64,000 bases of DNA from DASWLF01 sp963768765 (GTDB lineage Bacteria; Desulfobacterota; Desulfobaccia; Desulfobaccales; 0-14-0-80-60-11), in assembly GCA_963768765.1 (NCBI GenBank), contig CAVYJK010000023.1, positions 1 to 64,000 on the forward strand. Reading direction: 5' to 3'. Shown here piece by piece: positions 7,919 to 15,997 of the stretch. Each line of letters opens with the position of its first letter. Within the stretch, counting starts at the first letter, position 1. Under the pieces are notes generated by a model that saw only the letters and a program-made list of their open reading frames with translations, was not told where the DNA came from and made no database searches. The translations under genes and the position numbers were made by a program.

Positions 7919-9772
7919 ATGAAACCCATCATCTTGTCCATCCTCAATCTGGTCCTGGTAGTTTTCTTTATCTTTTTGTTCCGGCGGAAAAATCTCCTCT
8001 CCTTTCACCAGGACGGCCGCATCTGGCTTACCTATCTGGCGGTAGGCATCATCACCCTGATGGATGAGTTCACCTCGGTCTTTTACGCCCCGGCAGAAGC
8101 CTTTCGTTTTATCGGCTTGAGCGCCATCCCCTTTATCGCCATCACCAGCCTGCTGGTGCGCTTCATCAGCACCCGGCTCACGGAGATCGCCGAGGTCCTG
8201 GAACACCACAAGCTCATCGGCGGCGGGGTTTACTCCTTTTCCTACCTGGTTCTGGGCCCGTTGGTCTCTTTCGTGGCCGTGTCCTCCATCATGGTGGACT
8301 ACATCCTCACCGCCTGCATCTCCGCAGTGAGCGCGGTGTCCAACGCCGCCTCCTTCTTCCCGCTTTCCCATCCGCTCTTGATCATCTCCGTTTTAGCCAT
8401 CATCTGGGGCGTGGCCGGCTTGAATATTTTGGGGATTCGGGAAAACGCCCGGTTCACTTTCCTGATCTTTGTGGCCGCCGCCATCATCATGCTCAACCTC
8501 ATCGTCTCCGGCCTCCTCCACCTGGATACTCAGGCCTTGGGGCAGATTCACCAGGCGGCGGCCCAGACAGTTAAACGGGTGAGCAGCGGCTCCATTTTAG
8601 GAAACTACGGCAGCTTTATCTCCAGTATCGCCTTTTGTATCCTGGCCTACTCCGGGGTGGAATCCGTTATCCAAACCGCGGGATTTGTGCGGAGTTGGAA
8701 GGAGATTCGCAAAGCCTACTGGTTTTTGGCCCTCACCGTGGGCCTGGTGACCCCGTTGATGGCCACGCTGGCTTTATCGGCCAACATCGATTTCAAGGCC
8801 CATGAAGGGGACCTCATCACCCACTACGCCACCCTGCTCAACGGCGTACCCTTCGGCATCGCCGTGGCGGCTCTGGCCAGCTTCACCCTCACCATGGCGG
8901 TCAACACCGCGTTTGTGGCGTCCAGCGAACTAATCGAGCGGGTGGCCCACCGCTACGGCTTTCTCTGGCTCATCATTACCAACCGGCGCCATTCCCTGTA
9001 CCGCATCCACCTGGCCAGCGCCGTCTTCTTCTCCATCATCGTGGTGCTCACCATGGGCAGCCAGGAAGAACTGGCCAACATGTACGCCCTGGGGCTGGTC
9101 GCCTCCTTCTGCATCAACATGGGTTCCCTGATTATTTACCGGTATTTCAAGGGCACCGCTGAGGGGATGACCTACTATACCAGCCGCCTGGGCACCCTTA
9201 TCCTTTGGATCATCCTGGTGAGCTGCTTTGTTTTCCTGGCCATTGACAAGCCTCATGCCACCATGCTGTGGGCCGGGGTTACCGGGGTAATGCTGCTCAT
9301 GGGGTTCCTGGTGGCCCAGAAGCGGGCTCCGGAGTTAAAGCAGATCGAACAGGCGGATACGGAAATGCAGATGATCCTCTATCTGGCCGAGTCCGAGGCC
9401 CCGGAGGTGCACCTTTATTTCCGCCGTTCCGAAGAGCCGGGCGGGACCCCAAAAGGCAACGAAGCCTATATCACCTTCTATTCCCCCCGGGTGGGCGGCA
9501 TACCCCCCAAGATGGCCCCCAATCATTTCCGCTTCCCCCTCACGAAAATCAGCCTCTACCACCGCTTGTTGAGCCTCCTGAAGGTGGTGGAGTATGAACT
9601 GGCGGACCGGCGGGTGGTGGTGCACTTCGGCTGGCCTCTATCCTCCTGGTGGGACCGCATGGCCGTGGGGGTGATGGTCTTTAACCTGATGCGCCTGCCC
9701 CGGATGTTCCCCAACTTCGAGTTCGACATCCGGTACAAGCGGCCGGCGCCTGCCGCCGGACCTGCCGCCTAG
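7919..9772 (+). CDS. APC-superfamily transporter, KimA-like candidate (copy 1)
   Basis: 617-residue inner-membrane transporter with about twelve hydrophobic helices and a C-terminal cytoplasmic domain of about 150 residues. The core fits the APC fold: the first-helix region DEFTSVFYAPAEAFRFIG, then IGGGVYSFSYLVLGPLVSF and MVDYILTACISAVSAV, like the GGGAY and VDYILT segments of amino acid permeases and of the potassium importer KimA (formerly YdaO, 607 residues in Bacillus). The upstream c-di-AMP riboswitch makes potassium or osmolyte import the leading guess. The C-terminal domain (from about residue 470: MILYLAESEAP... to MRLPRMFPNFEFDI) is shared with the downstream paralogue and I do not recognise it. 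Substrate is unproven. Confidence 0.8.
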   Translation: MKPIILSILNLVLVVFFIFLFRRKNLLSFHQDGRIWLTYLAVGIITLMDEFTSVFYAPAEAFRFIGLSAIPFIAITSLLVRFISTRLTEIAEVLEHHKLIGGGVYSFSYLVLGPLVSFVAVSSIMVDYILTACISAVSAVSNAASFFPLSHPLLIISVLAIIWGVAGLNILGIRENARFTFLIFVAAAIIMLNLIVSGLLHLDTQALGQIHQAAAQTVKRVSSGSILGNYGSFISSIAFCILAYSGVESVIQTAGFVRSWKEIRKAYWFLALTVGLVTPLMATLALSANIDFKAHEGDLITHYATLLNGVPFGIAVAALASFTLTMAVNTAFVASSELIERVAHRYGFLWLIITNRRHSLYRIHLASAVFFSIIVVLTMGSQEELANMYALGLVASFCINMGSLIIYRYFKGTAEGMTYYTSRLGTLILWIILVSCFVFLAIDKPHATMLWAGVTGVMLLMGFLVAQKRAPELKQIEQADTEMQMILYLAESEAPEVHLYFRRSEEPGGTPKGNEAYITFYSPRVGGIPPKMAPNHFRFPLTKISLYHRLLSLLKVVEYELADRRVVVHFGWPLSSWWDRMAVGVMVFNLMRLPRMFPNFEFDIRYKRPAPAAGPAA

Positions 9773-9904
9773 AGGCCATTTCAAAACCTGGCTAACGGAT
9801 AAAATGTCATTCTGAGCGCAGCGAAGAATCTCGCTTTTTCAATAAGTTGAGATCCTTCACTCCGTTCAGGATGACAGAAAAATAAGTTTTGAAATGGCTT
9901 CTAG
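9769..9904. repeat. 136-bp nested palindromic element between the two transporters
   Basis: Outer arms CTAGAGGCCATTTCAAAAC (9769-9787) and the near-perfect reverse complement GTTTTGAAATGGCTTCTAG (9886-9904) match at 18 of 19 positions. Inside, TGTCATTCTGAGCG...GAATCTC pairs with GAGATCCTTC...GGATGACA. The TAG stop of the upstream transporter (9770-9772) lies inside the left arm. Size and symmetry recall a MITE-like or REP-type element; no flanking target duplication is obvious. Confidence 0.85.
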
Positions 9905-10029
9905 TGTGGTGTTCCCCACCCTGACTCTCCCCCTCCAGGAGGATGGTATAAATCAAGGGGGGTGATCTCCAACCTGGCCCCTTCCCTGCCCTTCAGGCCG
10001 GATTCGCCAATATTGCCTCCAAAATAATT

Positions 10030-10057
10030 TTGACGGGGATATTTTGAATGATAGAAT
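10030..10057 (+). promoter_or_regulatory. Sigma-70 promoter for transporter copy 2
   Basis: TTGACG (10030-10035), 16-base spacer, TAGAAT (10052-10057). It lies after the palindromic element, so the second transporter can be transcribed independently of the riboswitch. I see no second ydaO-type leader in 9905-10125. Confidence 0.6.
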
Positions 10058-10125
10058 TTGGCCGATTGTTCTCGGGGTCTGTTTGACCGCAGCAGAAATT
10101 ACCTGTCATCCGCGGAGCCACGGCC

Positions 10126-12111
10126 TTGCATTTTAAGAGCATCCTCCTTATAGCCATAAACCTGGCTCTGCTGGTATTGTTTTACTTCCTGCTGCGCAAA
10201 CCGGGGCGGCTCTCCTATTACCTGAACGGGCGCTGGTGGCTAACCTGGCTGTCGGTGGCGGTCATCACCCTGATGGATGAGCTGACCTCCGTGTTTTACG
10301 CCCCGGCGGAGGCCTACCGGTTCATCGGCGCCAGCGCCATCATCTTCATCGCCTTTACCGCCGTCTTCATCCACTACATGACCACCCGCCTGGTGGAGAT
10401 CGCCGAAATCCTGGAGCACCACGGCCTCATCGGCGGTGGGGTCTACTCCTTTTCCTACCTGGTCCTGGGGCCCCTGGTCTCCTTCGTGGCGGTGGCCTCC
10501 ATCATGGTGGACTACATCCTCACCGCCTGCATCTCCGCGGTCAGCGCGGTGTTGAACGCCACCTCCTTTTTCGCCCTGCCTCACCACGTAATCCTGGCCC
10601 TGGTGCTGGGCACCATCTGGGCCATTGCCGGCCTCAATATCCTGGGGATCAAGGAGAACGCCCGGGTCACTTTTACGATATTTATCGCGGCCACCTTGAT
10701 TTTCGCCACTCTCATCGTTTCCGGCATCCTGAACCTGGACAGCGCCGCCCTAGGGAAGATAAAGGCCGCGGCGCGCCAGACCGCTTCCGACCTGGGCCCC
10801 GGCTCCATCTTCCAGACCTACCATATCTTCATCGCCAACATCGCCTTCTGCATCCTGGCCTACTCCGGGGTGGAATCGGTGCTGCAGACCGCCGGGTTGG
10901 TACGTAGTTGGCGGGAGATCGGCAAGTCTTACATCTTTCTGGCCCTCACCGTGGGCCTGGTGACCCCCATAGTGGCCACCCTGGTTCTGTCTGCGCCCAT
11001 CGATTTTCACTTGCACGAAGGGGACCTGATCCCCCATTACGCCACCATGATAAACGGCCTCTCCTTTGGGGTGGCCATGGCGGCCCTGGCCAGCCTCACC
11101 CTGATCATGGCCATGAACACCGCCTTTGTGGCCTCCAGCGAACTCATCGAGCGGGTGGCCCACCGCTACGGCTTTCACTGGGTCATCATCACCAACCGGC
11201 GCCAGTCCCTCTACCGCATTCACATCGCCAACGCCTTTTTTTTCTCCATCATCATCCTGATCACTTCCGGGCGGCAAGAGACCCTGGCGGACATGTACGC
11301 CCTGGGACTCCTGGCCAGCTTCTGCATCAACATGGGCTCCCTCATCATTTACCGCTACTTCATGGGCACCAAGGAAGTGATCCAGTTCAACACCTCCCGC
11401 CTGGTGACCCTCATCATGTGGGTCATCTTCGTGAGCTGTTTCACCTTCCTGGCCATCAAGAAGCTGCACGGCACCATGCTGTGGGCCTCGGTCACCGGCC
11501 TGGTACTGCTGGCCGGCTTTCTGGTGGCCCAGAAGCGCGCCCCGGAGAAGAAGGAGATCGAGAAAGGCGACGCCGAAATGGAGCTGGTTCTTTACCTGGC
11601 CCAATCTTCCGCCCCGGATATTCACCTCTACTTCCGGCGCTCCGGCGAGCCGGGCCATGAAGTCACCCCGGACAACACGGTCTTTATCACTTTTTATTCC
11701 CCCCGGGCCGGCATTCCTCCCAAGATGGCCCCTAATCATTTCAGGTTGCCGCTGCTCAAGCTCAGCCTCTATCACCGCCTGGTGGCCTTACTAAGGGTGA
11801 TAGAGTACGAGTTCAGCGACCGCTTGGTGGTGGTGCACCTGGGTTGGCCGCTCTCTTCCTGGCTGGACCGCCTGGCCATCGGGGTCATGATCTTCAACAT
11901 GATGCGCCTGCCCCGCCTCTTCCCCCAGTTCCGTTTCACCATGGGCTACACCGAGCACAGCGCCTGCCCCCCTGAGGCCCATCCCCCGAGCCGCCCCGAA
12001 GCCGAGCCCACCCGCGGCTCAATGACCACCAGGGCGGGCTCGTTGGCACCCCTCCGGGCGGTGCGGGGGCCGTCGCCCCTGGCGGCCGTGGCCTCCCTGG
12101 AAAAAACGTAG
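10126..12111 (+). CDS. APC-superfamily transporter, KimA-like candidate (copy 2)
   Basis: 661-residue paralogue of the 7919-9772 protein, closely similar along the whole membrane part (DELTSVFYAPAEAYRFIG, LIGGGVYSFSYLVLGPLVSF, MVDYILTACISAVSAV) and through the C-terminal domain (ELVLYLAQSSAPDIHLYFRR, IGVMIFNMMRLPRLFPQF). The last 40 or so residues are low-complexity, rich in Pro, Arg and Ser, and absent from copy 1. The start is TTG 10126, ten bases after GCGGAG; no ATG fits. The stop codon TAG (12109-12111) is contributed by a GTAGGGGCGGG palindrome, so the odd tail may reflect readthrough into repeat-derived DNA. Own promoter, apparently no riboswitch: the pair may be a regulated and an unregulated version of one activity. 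Confidence 0.8.
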   Translation: MHFKSILLIAINLALLVLFYFLLRKPGRLSYYLNGRWWLTWLSVAVITLMDELTSVFYAPAEAYRFIGASAIIFIAFTAVFIHYMTTRLVEIAEILEHHGLIGGGVYSFSYLVLGPLVSFVAVASIMVDYILTACISAVSAVLNATSFFALPHHVILALVLGTIWAIAGLNILGIKENARVTFTIFIAATLIFATLIVSGILNLDSAALGKIKAAARQTASDLGPGSIFQTYHIFIANIAFCILAYSGVESVLQTAGLVRSWREIGKSYIFLALTVGLVTPIVATLVLSAPIDFHLHEGDLIPHYATMINGLSFGVAMAALASLTLIMAMNTAFVASSELIERVAHRYGFHWVIITNRRQSLYRIHIANAFFFSIIILITSGRQETLADMYALGLLASFCINMGSLIIYRYFMGTKEVIQFNTSRLVTLIMWVIFVSCFTFLAIKKLHGTMLWASVTGLVLLAGFLVAQKRAPEKKEIEKGDAEMELVLYLAQSSAPDIHLYFRRSGEPGHEVTPDNTVFITFYSPRAGIPPKMAPNHFRLPLLKLSLYHRLVALLRVIEYEFSDRLVVVHLGWPLSSWLDRLAIGVMIFNMMRLPRLFPQFRFTMGYTEHSACPPEAHPPSRPEAEPTRGSMTTRAGSLAPLRAVRGPSPLAAVASLEKT

Positions 12112-12136
12112 GGGCGGGTTTAAAACCCGCCCCTAC
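12108..12136. repeat. GTAGGGGCGGG perfect palindrome
   Basis: GTAGGGGCGGGTTT, one A, AAACCCGCCCCTAC: 14-bp perfect arms. Its TAG is the stop codon of the upstream transporter gene. An equivalent 29-base element lies at 42257-42285. Confidence 0.9.
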
Positions 12137-12167
12137 ATTTGCTTTATTGGGAACAAGGACTATCGCT

Positions 12168-12509
12168 TCATAAACCAGGGCCGTCCTCAGACCGAAACGT
12201 CTTCTCGATGAGGTCGAGCCATTCCCAGAGGGTGAGGTTGGAGGCGAATTCGTCTTCGGGGAGATGGGGCGGGCTGGTTTCATCACTGGCGGTCTCGGCG
12301 GTGACCAAACAGACGGGCCAGCCGGGACGACCCGGGGGGATATGGCACTGCGTAACCAGGCGGTAGACGGTGAAGGCCGTCTCGTCGCAGGAGACGAGGT
12401 ATTGCTGCCCCCCATGGGTAAGGGTCAGCCTTTTCCCGAAAAGATCCAGTTCCCGGAACAGGTTCTGAATCCGCTGCAATAAATCAGCCGGGGAAGTTTC
12501 TGCTGTCAT
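12168..12509 (-). CDS. Conserved-looking hypothetical protein, 113 aa
   Basis: Small soluble protein (MTAETSPADLLQRIQNLFRE at the start) with a mostly helical N-terminus and an acidic C-terminal helix (LTLWEWLDLIEKTF). No signal peptide or membrane segment, and I do not recognise a family. It lies 6 bases downstream of the PfkB-type kinase gene and is probably the last gene of the folC operon. The 113-codon length and codon use like its neighbours favour a real gene. Confidence 0.6.
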   Translation of the reverse strand: MTAETSPADLLQRIQNLFRELDLFGKRLTLTHGGQQYLVSCDETAFTVYRLVTQCHIPPGRPGWPVCLVTAETASDETSPPHLPEDEFASNLTLWEWLDLIEKTFRSEDGPGL

Positions 12510-12515
12510 CTTGGC

Positions 12516-13454
12516 TCACGTCGGCGGCGGGCCGAAGTTCAGTGCGTACCGTTCCCAGAATTCGGCCAGCGTCAGGCGGTGCTCCTGGGTGCCTTGCTGC
12601 TCCACCGAGAAGCTGGCCAGCACCGAGCCCATGCGGGTAGCCTCCGTCCAGGAGAGCCCCAGGGCCAGCGCCTTGAGGAGCCCGGCCCGGTAAGCGTCCC
12701 CTGCGCCGGTGGGGTCCAGCACCCTTTGAGCCGGCGCCGCGGGGATCTCTTCCTTACCCTGGGCGGTGCTCAGGTGGGAGCCCGCCTCACCCCGGGTGAT
12801 GATGACGGCGCCGCTTAAACCCAGCAAACCGGTCTCGTCCAGTCCCGTCTTCTGCCGGTACATCTCCAGTTCATAGTCGTTGGCGATGAAGGCGAAGGCG
12901 CCGCTGGCCATCTCCTTAAGTTCGGAGGCGCCCCAGGCCGGGATGCTCTGCCCCGGATCGAAAATATAGCGCACCCCCCGGGCTTTGTAGGCCCGGCTAT
13001 AAACCAGCATGTCCTCCAGGCTGCCGGGGGCCACGATGGCCAGGTCCGCCTCCGGGTTGAGCCCATCAAACCGATAACCGGAGGGTAGCTTCATGGCCCC
13101 GGGGTTGAACCCGGTAATCTGATTGTCGGCCAGGTCCGTGGTAATGTACGCCCCGGCGGTGAATTCCTCCGGAATCTCCTTGATGCCGTTAAGGGGCAAC
13201 CCCAGCCGGACCAGCCAGTCCCGGTAAGGCCCGAAATCGCGGCCCGCGGTGGCCAGGATGACGGGCTTCTCCCCCAGCAAGGCCAGATTGTAGGCAATGT
13301 TGCCCGCGGTGCCGCCGAAGCGCTCGGTAAGGCCGTTCACCATGAAACAGACGTTTAAAATGTGAATCTTCTCCGGCAAGATGTGATCCGCAAACCGGCC
13401 GGGAAAATCCATGATGCGGTCATAAGCCAACGACCCGGAGACAAAGATGCGCAT
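12516..13454 (-). CDS. PfkB-family sugar/nucleoside kinase, adenosine-kinase-like
   Basis: 312-residue ribokinase-fold kinase. The N-terminal signature (GGTAGNIAYNLALLG) and the C-terminal anion-hole and catalytic-base motif DPTGAGDAYRAGLLKAL (catalytic Asp in GAGD) are both intact. The opening MRIFVSGSLAYDRIMDFPG and the spacing resemble bacterial and archaeal enzymes annotated as adenosine or nucleoside kinases. It would phosphorylate a sugar or nucleoside at the expense of ATP in the cytoplasm. The start overlaps the folC stop as TAATG, so translation is probably coupled. Substrate cannot be settled from sequence. Confidence 0.85.
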   Translation of the reverse strand: MRIFVSGSLAYDRIMDFPGRFADHILPEKIHILNVCFMVNGLTERFGGTAGNIAYNLALLGEKPVILATAGRDFGPYRDWLVRLGLPLNGIKEIPEEFTAGAYITTDLADNQITGFNPGAMKLPSGYRFDGLNPEADLAIVAPGSLEDMLVYSRAYKARGVRYIFDPGQSIPAWGASELKEMASGAFAFIANDYELEMYRQKTGLDETGLLGLSGAVIITRGEAGSHLSTAQGKEEIPAAPAQRVLDPTGAGDAYRAGLLKALALGLSWTEATRMGSVLASFSVEQQGTQEHRLTLAEFWERYALNFGPPPT

Positions 13455-14788
13455 TAAACCTCCAAGGTTTGGGTTTTGGGGGAGGGATTGTAGGTGGCCG
13501 TGGGCCCCTGGCCCCCTCCCCCAAAGAACTCCTTGGCCTCCCCCACCGTGTAGAGCGAGCCGGTAACCACGATGCGGTCGTGCGGTCCGGCCAGGGATTG
13601 GGCCCGCTCTATGGCCTGGGCCACCTGGGGGACCTGGAAAATTTCCAGGTTATAAGGTTGGGCCCGCCGGGCCAGGTCTGCCGGGGTGGCGGCCCGGAAA
13701 TATTTGGGCTGGGTGAAGACCACCGTCCGGGCCAGGGGCAGCAGGCGGGCCAGGATGGTGTCCACGTCTTTGTCGGCCATGACCCCCATGACCAGGATGA
13801 GGCGGCCATTATCTCGGGCCCCTTTCAGATTCTGGGCCAGGGCCAGGGCCGCCGCGGGGTTGTGGGCCCCGTCCAGCAGGACCCGGGGGTCCTGGGCCAC
13901 CTGCTCCAGGCGGCCCGCCCAGCGCGTCCGGCTCAATCCTTCCCGGATGGCTGCCTCGGGGATGGCGAAGCCGTCCCGTCCCAGCAGTTCGATGACGGCC
14001 AGGGCCACCGCGGCGTTGCGGTACTGATGGCGTCCCTTGAGGGGCAGCGACAGGCCGCTTAGCCGCTGCTCCAGGCCCTCATAGGAAAACCGCCCGCCGG
14101 GGCCGCCCCGGGTCTTGAAGTCGCGGCCGCCCAGGTAGAGGGGGGCCCCCAGTTCCCGGCAGCGCCGCTTAAACAGGTCCAGCACTCGTTTTTGCCGGGC
14201 ATAGGTCACCAGGGGCGCCCCGGGTTTGATAATCCCGGCTTTTTCCCCGGCGATATTGGTGAGCCCCTCCCCCAGGTGTTCCTGGTGGTCCCGGGAGATG
14301 TTGGTAATCACGGCCACCTTGGGGTGGACGACGTTGGTGGCGTCCAGTCTTCCTCCCATGCCGGTTTCCAGGATGATGGGGTCCGCCCCTTCCTGGAAAA
14401 AGTAGAGAAAGGCCATGGCGGTGGCGAACTCGAAAAAGGTGGGGGGTTCGCCTTCGTCCACCGCGGCCCGCACCTCGTTGATCAGGGTGAGAAGGCGCTC
14501 CGGCGAAATCTCCCGGTCCCTAAGGCGGTAGCGCTCGGTGAAATCCACCAGGTGGGGGGAGGTGAACATGCTCACCGGGTAGCCGGCCCGGGTGAGGACG
14601 GCGCTCAGCATGGCCGCCACCGACCCCTTGCCGTTGGTGCCGGCGATGTGGAGGTAGCGGCCCTCCTGGTAAGGGACCTTCAGCCGGGCCAGCATGGCCA
14701 GGGTGGAGGACAGGCCGAACTTGATGCCGAACTTCTGTAAATCAAAGACCCAGGCCGTAGCCTGGGCCAGGTGGGAAAAGGCCGTCAT
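13454..14788 (-). CDS. folC: Folylpolyglutamate synthase / dihydrofolate synthase
   Basis: Mur-ligase-superfamily enzyme that adds glutamate to dihydropteroate and then to folates. P-loop HIAGTNGKGSVAAML, SPHLVDFTERYR, ILETGMGGRLDATNVV, ITNISRDHQEHLG and DGAHNPAAA are all present, at 444 residues. The last 20 or so codons (GPTATYNPSPKTQTLEV) are not family sequence: they are translated from the GC spacer palindrome at 13474-13526, so the repeat has been absorbed as a C-terminal tail. Start at ATG 14788. It heads a run of folC, kinase and the 113-residue protein. Confidence 0.95.
   Translation of the reverse strand: MTAFSHLAQATAWVFDLQKFGIKFGLSSTLAMLARLKVPYQEGRYLHIAGTNGKGSVAAMLSAVLTRAGYPVSMFTSPHLVDFTERYRLRDREISPERLLTLINEVRAAVDEGEPPTFFEFATAMAFLYFFQEGADPIILETGMGGRLDATNVVHPKVAVITNISRDHQEHLGEGLTNIAGEKAGIIKPGAPLVTYARQKRVLDLFKRRCRELGAPLYLGGRDFKTRGGPGGRFSYEGLEQRLSGLSLPLKGRHQYRNAAVALAVIELLGRDGFAIPEAAIREGLSRTRWAGRLEQVAQDPRVLLDGAHNPAAALALAQNLKGARDNGRLILVMGVMADKDVDTILARLLPLARTVVFTQPKYFRAATPADLARRAQPYNLEIFQVPQVAQAIERAQSLAGPHDRIVVTGSLYTVGEAKEFFGGGGQGPTATYNPSPKTQTLEV
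13474..13526. repeat. GC spacer palindrome inside the 3' end of folC
   Basis: TTTTGGGGGAGGG at one side and CCCCCTCCCCCAAAG at the other, with a GGCCGTGGGCCCCTGGCC core. Same family as the intergenic copies, but here within the reading frame. Confidence 0.8.
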
Positions 14789-14800
14789 CCGGCCACCCCG

Positions 14801-15254
14801 TTAATATTCTTTGAATTCATGGCTCATCACCGTCACCCCGTCGGGTTTGAAACGCACCGTCAGGGTGCTGCGCAGGATTTTGCCCTCCGTCTTCAAGGGG
14901 GCTTTCTTGATCTGCTTGTTTTCATCAATAACCATGGGCTGGTCGGATTGCGGATTGATCTGTGCGGTCCTCCGGTCTATAAGGCATGGCCGGGGCATCC
15001 TTGAAGCTCTTGTACGTGAAGACCAGACCGTCGGCCGACCGGTCGATTTCCTGGGGGTCTCCGAAGAGAAGGAGGATTTCGTGTTTGGTGGTCTGGCCGT
15101 TCTTGATGCGCTGCACGTAGTTGGGGTTGATGGTTTCGCCGCCGGTTACGGCGCGCCACCCTCCCAGGAAGGCCGGCAGCAACAGGATGAGAAGAAGCAG
15201 AATCCCCCGGTCCAATTGAGATTTTAGCCATCTATTGTCGCTAAAGCCGCCCAT
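14801..15254 (-). pseudogene. SmpA/OmlA-like membrane-anchored protein, frameshifted
   Basis: N-terminal membrane segment (GILLLLILLLPAFLGG, no lipobox Cys) followed by an SmpA/BamE-like fold signature: NPNYVQRIKNGQTTKHEILL and LFGDPQEIDRSADG. Such domains occur in small envelope proteins, including BamE of the outer-membrane assembly machine. One frame change near 14955 joins YRPEDRT to AQINPQSDQPMVIDENKQIK, and the protein then ends at SHEFKEY, giving about 150 residues. ATG 15254 has GGAGG seven bases upstream. It lies just upstream of folC on the same strand. The specific BamE role is not established. Confidence 0.65.
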
Positions 15255-15317
15255 TTTTTTACCTCCTAGTCTCCCGTCAGCCCGGCCCCGCCCAACGGGT
15301 CTTATTCGACCATCCCC

Positions 15318-15989
15318 CTAGCTGAGCAGGACCGCGATGATGCCGCTCAAAAAGATGGCGTCAAAAGTGCCGGCCCCGCCGATGGAGGCCACCGGCGCCC
15401 CCAGTTGGGGGATTTTCCTCAGGTTCAGCAAGTCCGCGCCGATCAAGATGCCCATGGTGCTGGCGATGTAAGCGCAGGGAGCCCGCAGCTCCGCCGGGCA
15501 GAGCAGATAAGCGCCCAGGGCCGCCACCAGGGGCGGGACCAGGCCCGGCACCCCGATCCCCAAGCCCTTCACCGGCCGGGCCAGGCGGTTCACCACCAGG
15601 GTCACGATGACCAACAGCACCGGCAGATAGAGGCCGAAGTCAATTTTGCTAAGAAGATATATGGAAAGGGCCAAAGGAATCAAGGCCCCGCCCACGTTCA
15701 CGGCCAGGACGGTCTTGTGGGCCTGGTCCATCCGGGGAACCCGGAAGCGCATGCCGTAGTAGCTGACCACCTGTTCGCCCACCACTTCCCGGGTTTCAAA
15801 ACTGTGGACAGGGATATTGATCAAAGAACCCACCAGGGTGAGGATGAGAAGCCAGAACATCAAACCGGGGGGCAGCCCCAGTCTCAGGAAAGCCTCGCCG
15901 ATGAGCCCCACCAGCAGCAGGGGGAGCATGACCAGGGTGGCCAGGAAGAAGGCCAGCATTATCAAGAATATTAAAGGCGGAAAAATCAT
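15318..15989 (-). CDS. DUF1614 integral membrane protein
   Basis: 223 residues, six or more hydrophobic helices (MIFPPLIFLIMLAFFLATLV at the start). The C-terminal half GILIGADLLNLRKIPQLG and SIGGAGTFDAIFLSGIIAVL is the most distinctive part and matches what I know of DUF1614 proteins, whose function is unknown. I chose ATG 15989, eight bases after the stop of the sigma-54 regulator, so the two are likely co-translated. A longer frame beginning at 16172 would overlap the regulator. Confidence 0.75.
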   Translation of the reverse strand: MIFPPLIFLIMLAFFLATLVMLPLLLVGLIGEAFLRLGLPPGLMFWLLILTLVGSLINIPVHSFETREVVGEQVVSYYGMRFRVPRMDQAHKTVLAVNVGGALIPLALSIYLLSKIDFGLYLPVLLVIVTLVVNRLARPVKGLGIGVPGLVPPLVAALGAYLLCPAELRAPCAYIASTMGILIGADLLNLRKIPQLGAPVASIGGAGTFDAIFLSGIIAVLLS

Positions 15990-15997
15990 GGCGTCGG

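Noticed and set aside
9905..10125. Second c-di-AMP riboswitch before transporter copy 2
   Set aside because: GGGGGACCC, GAATCC and GCTAACC blocks are absent; only a promoter is visible.
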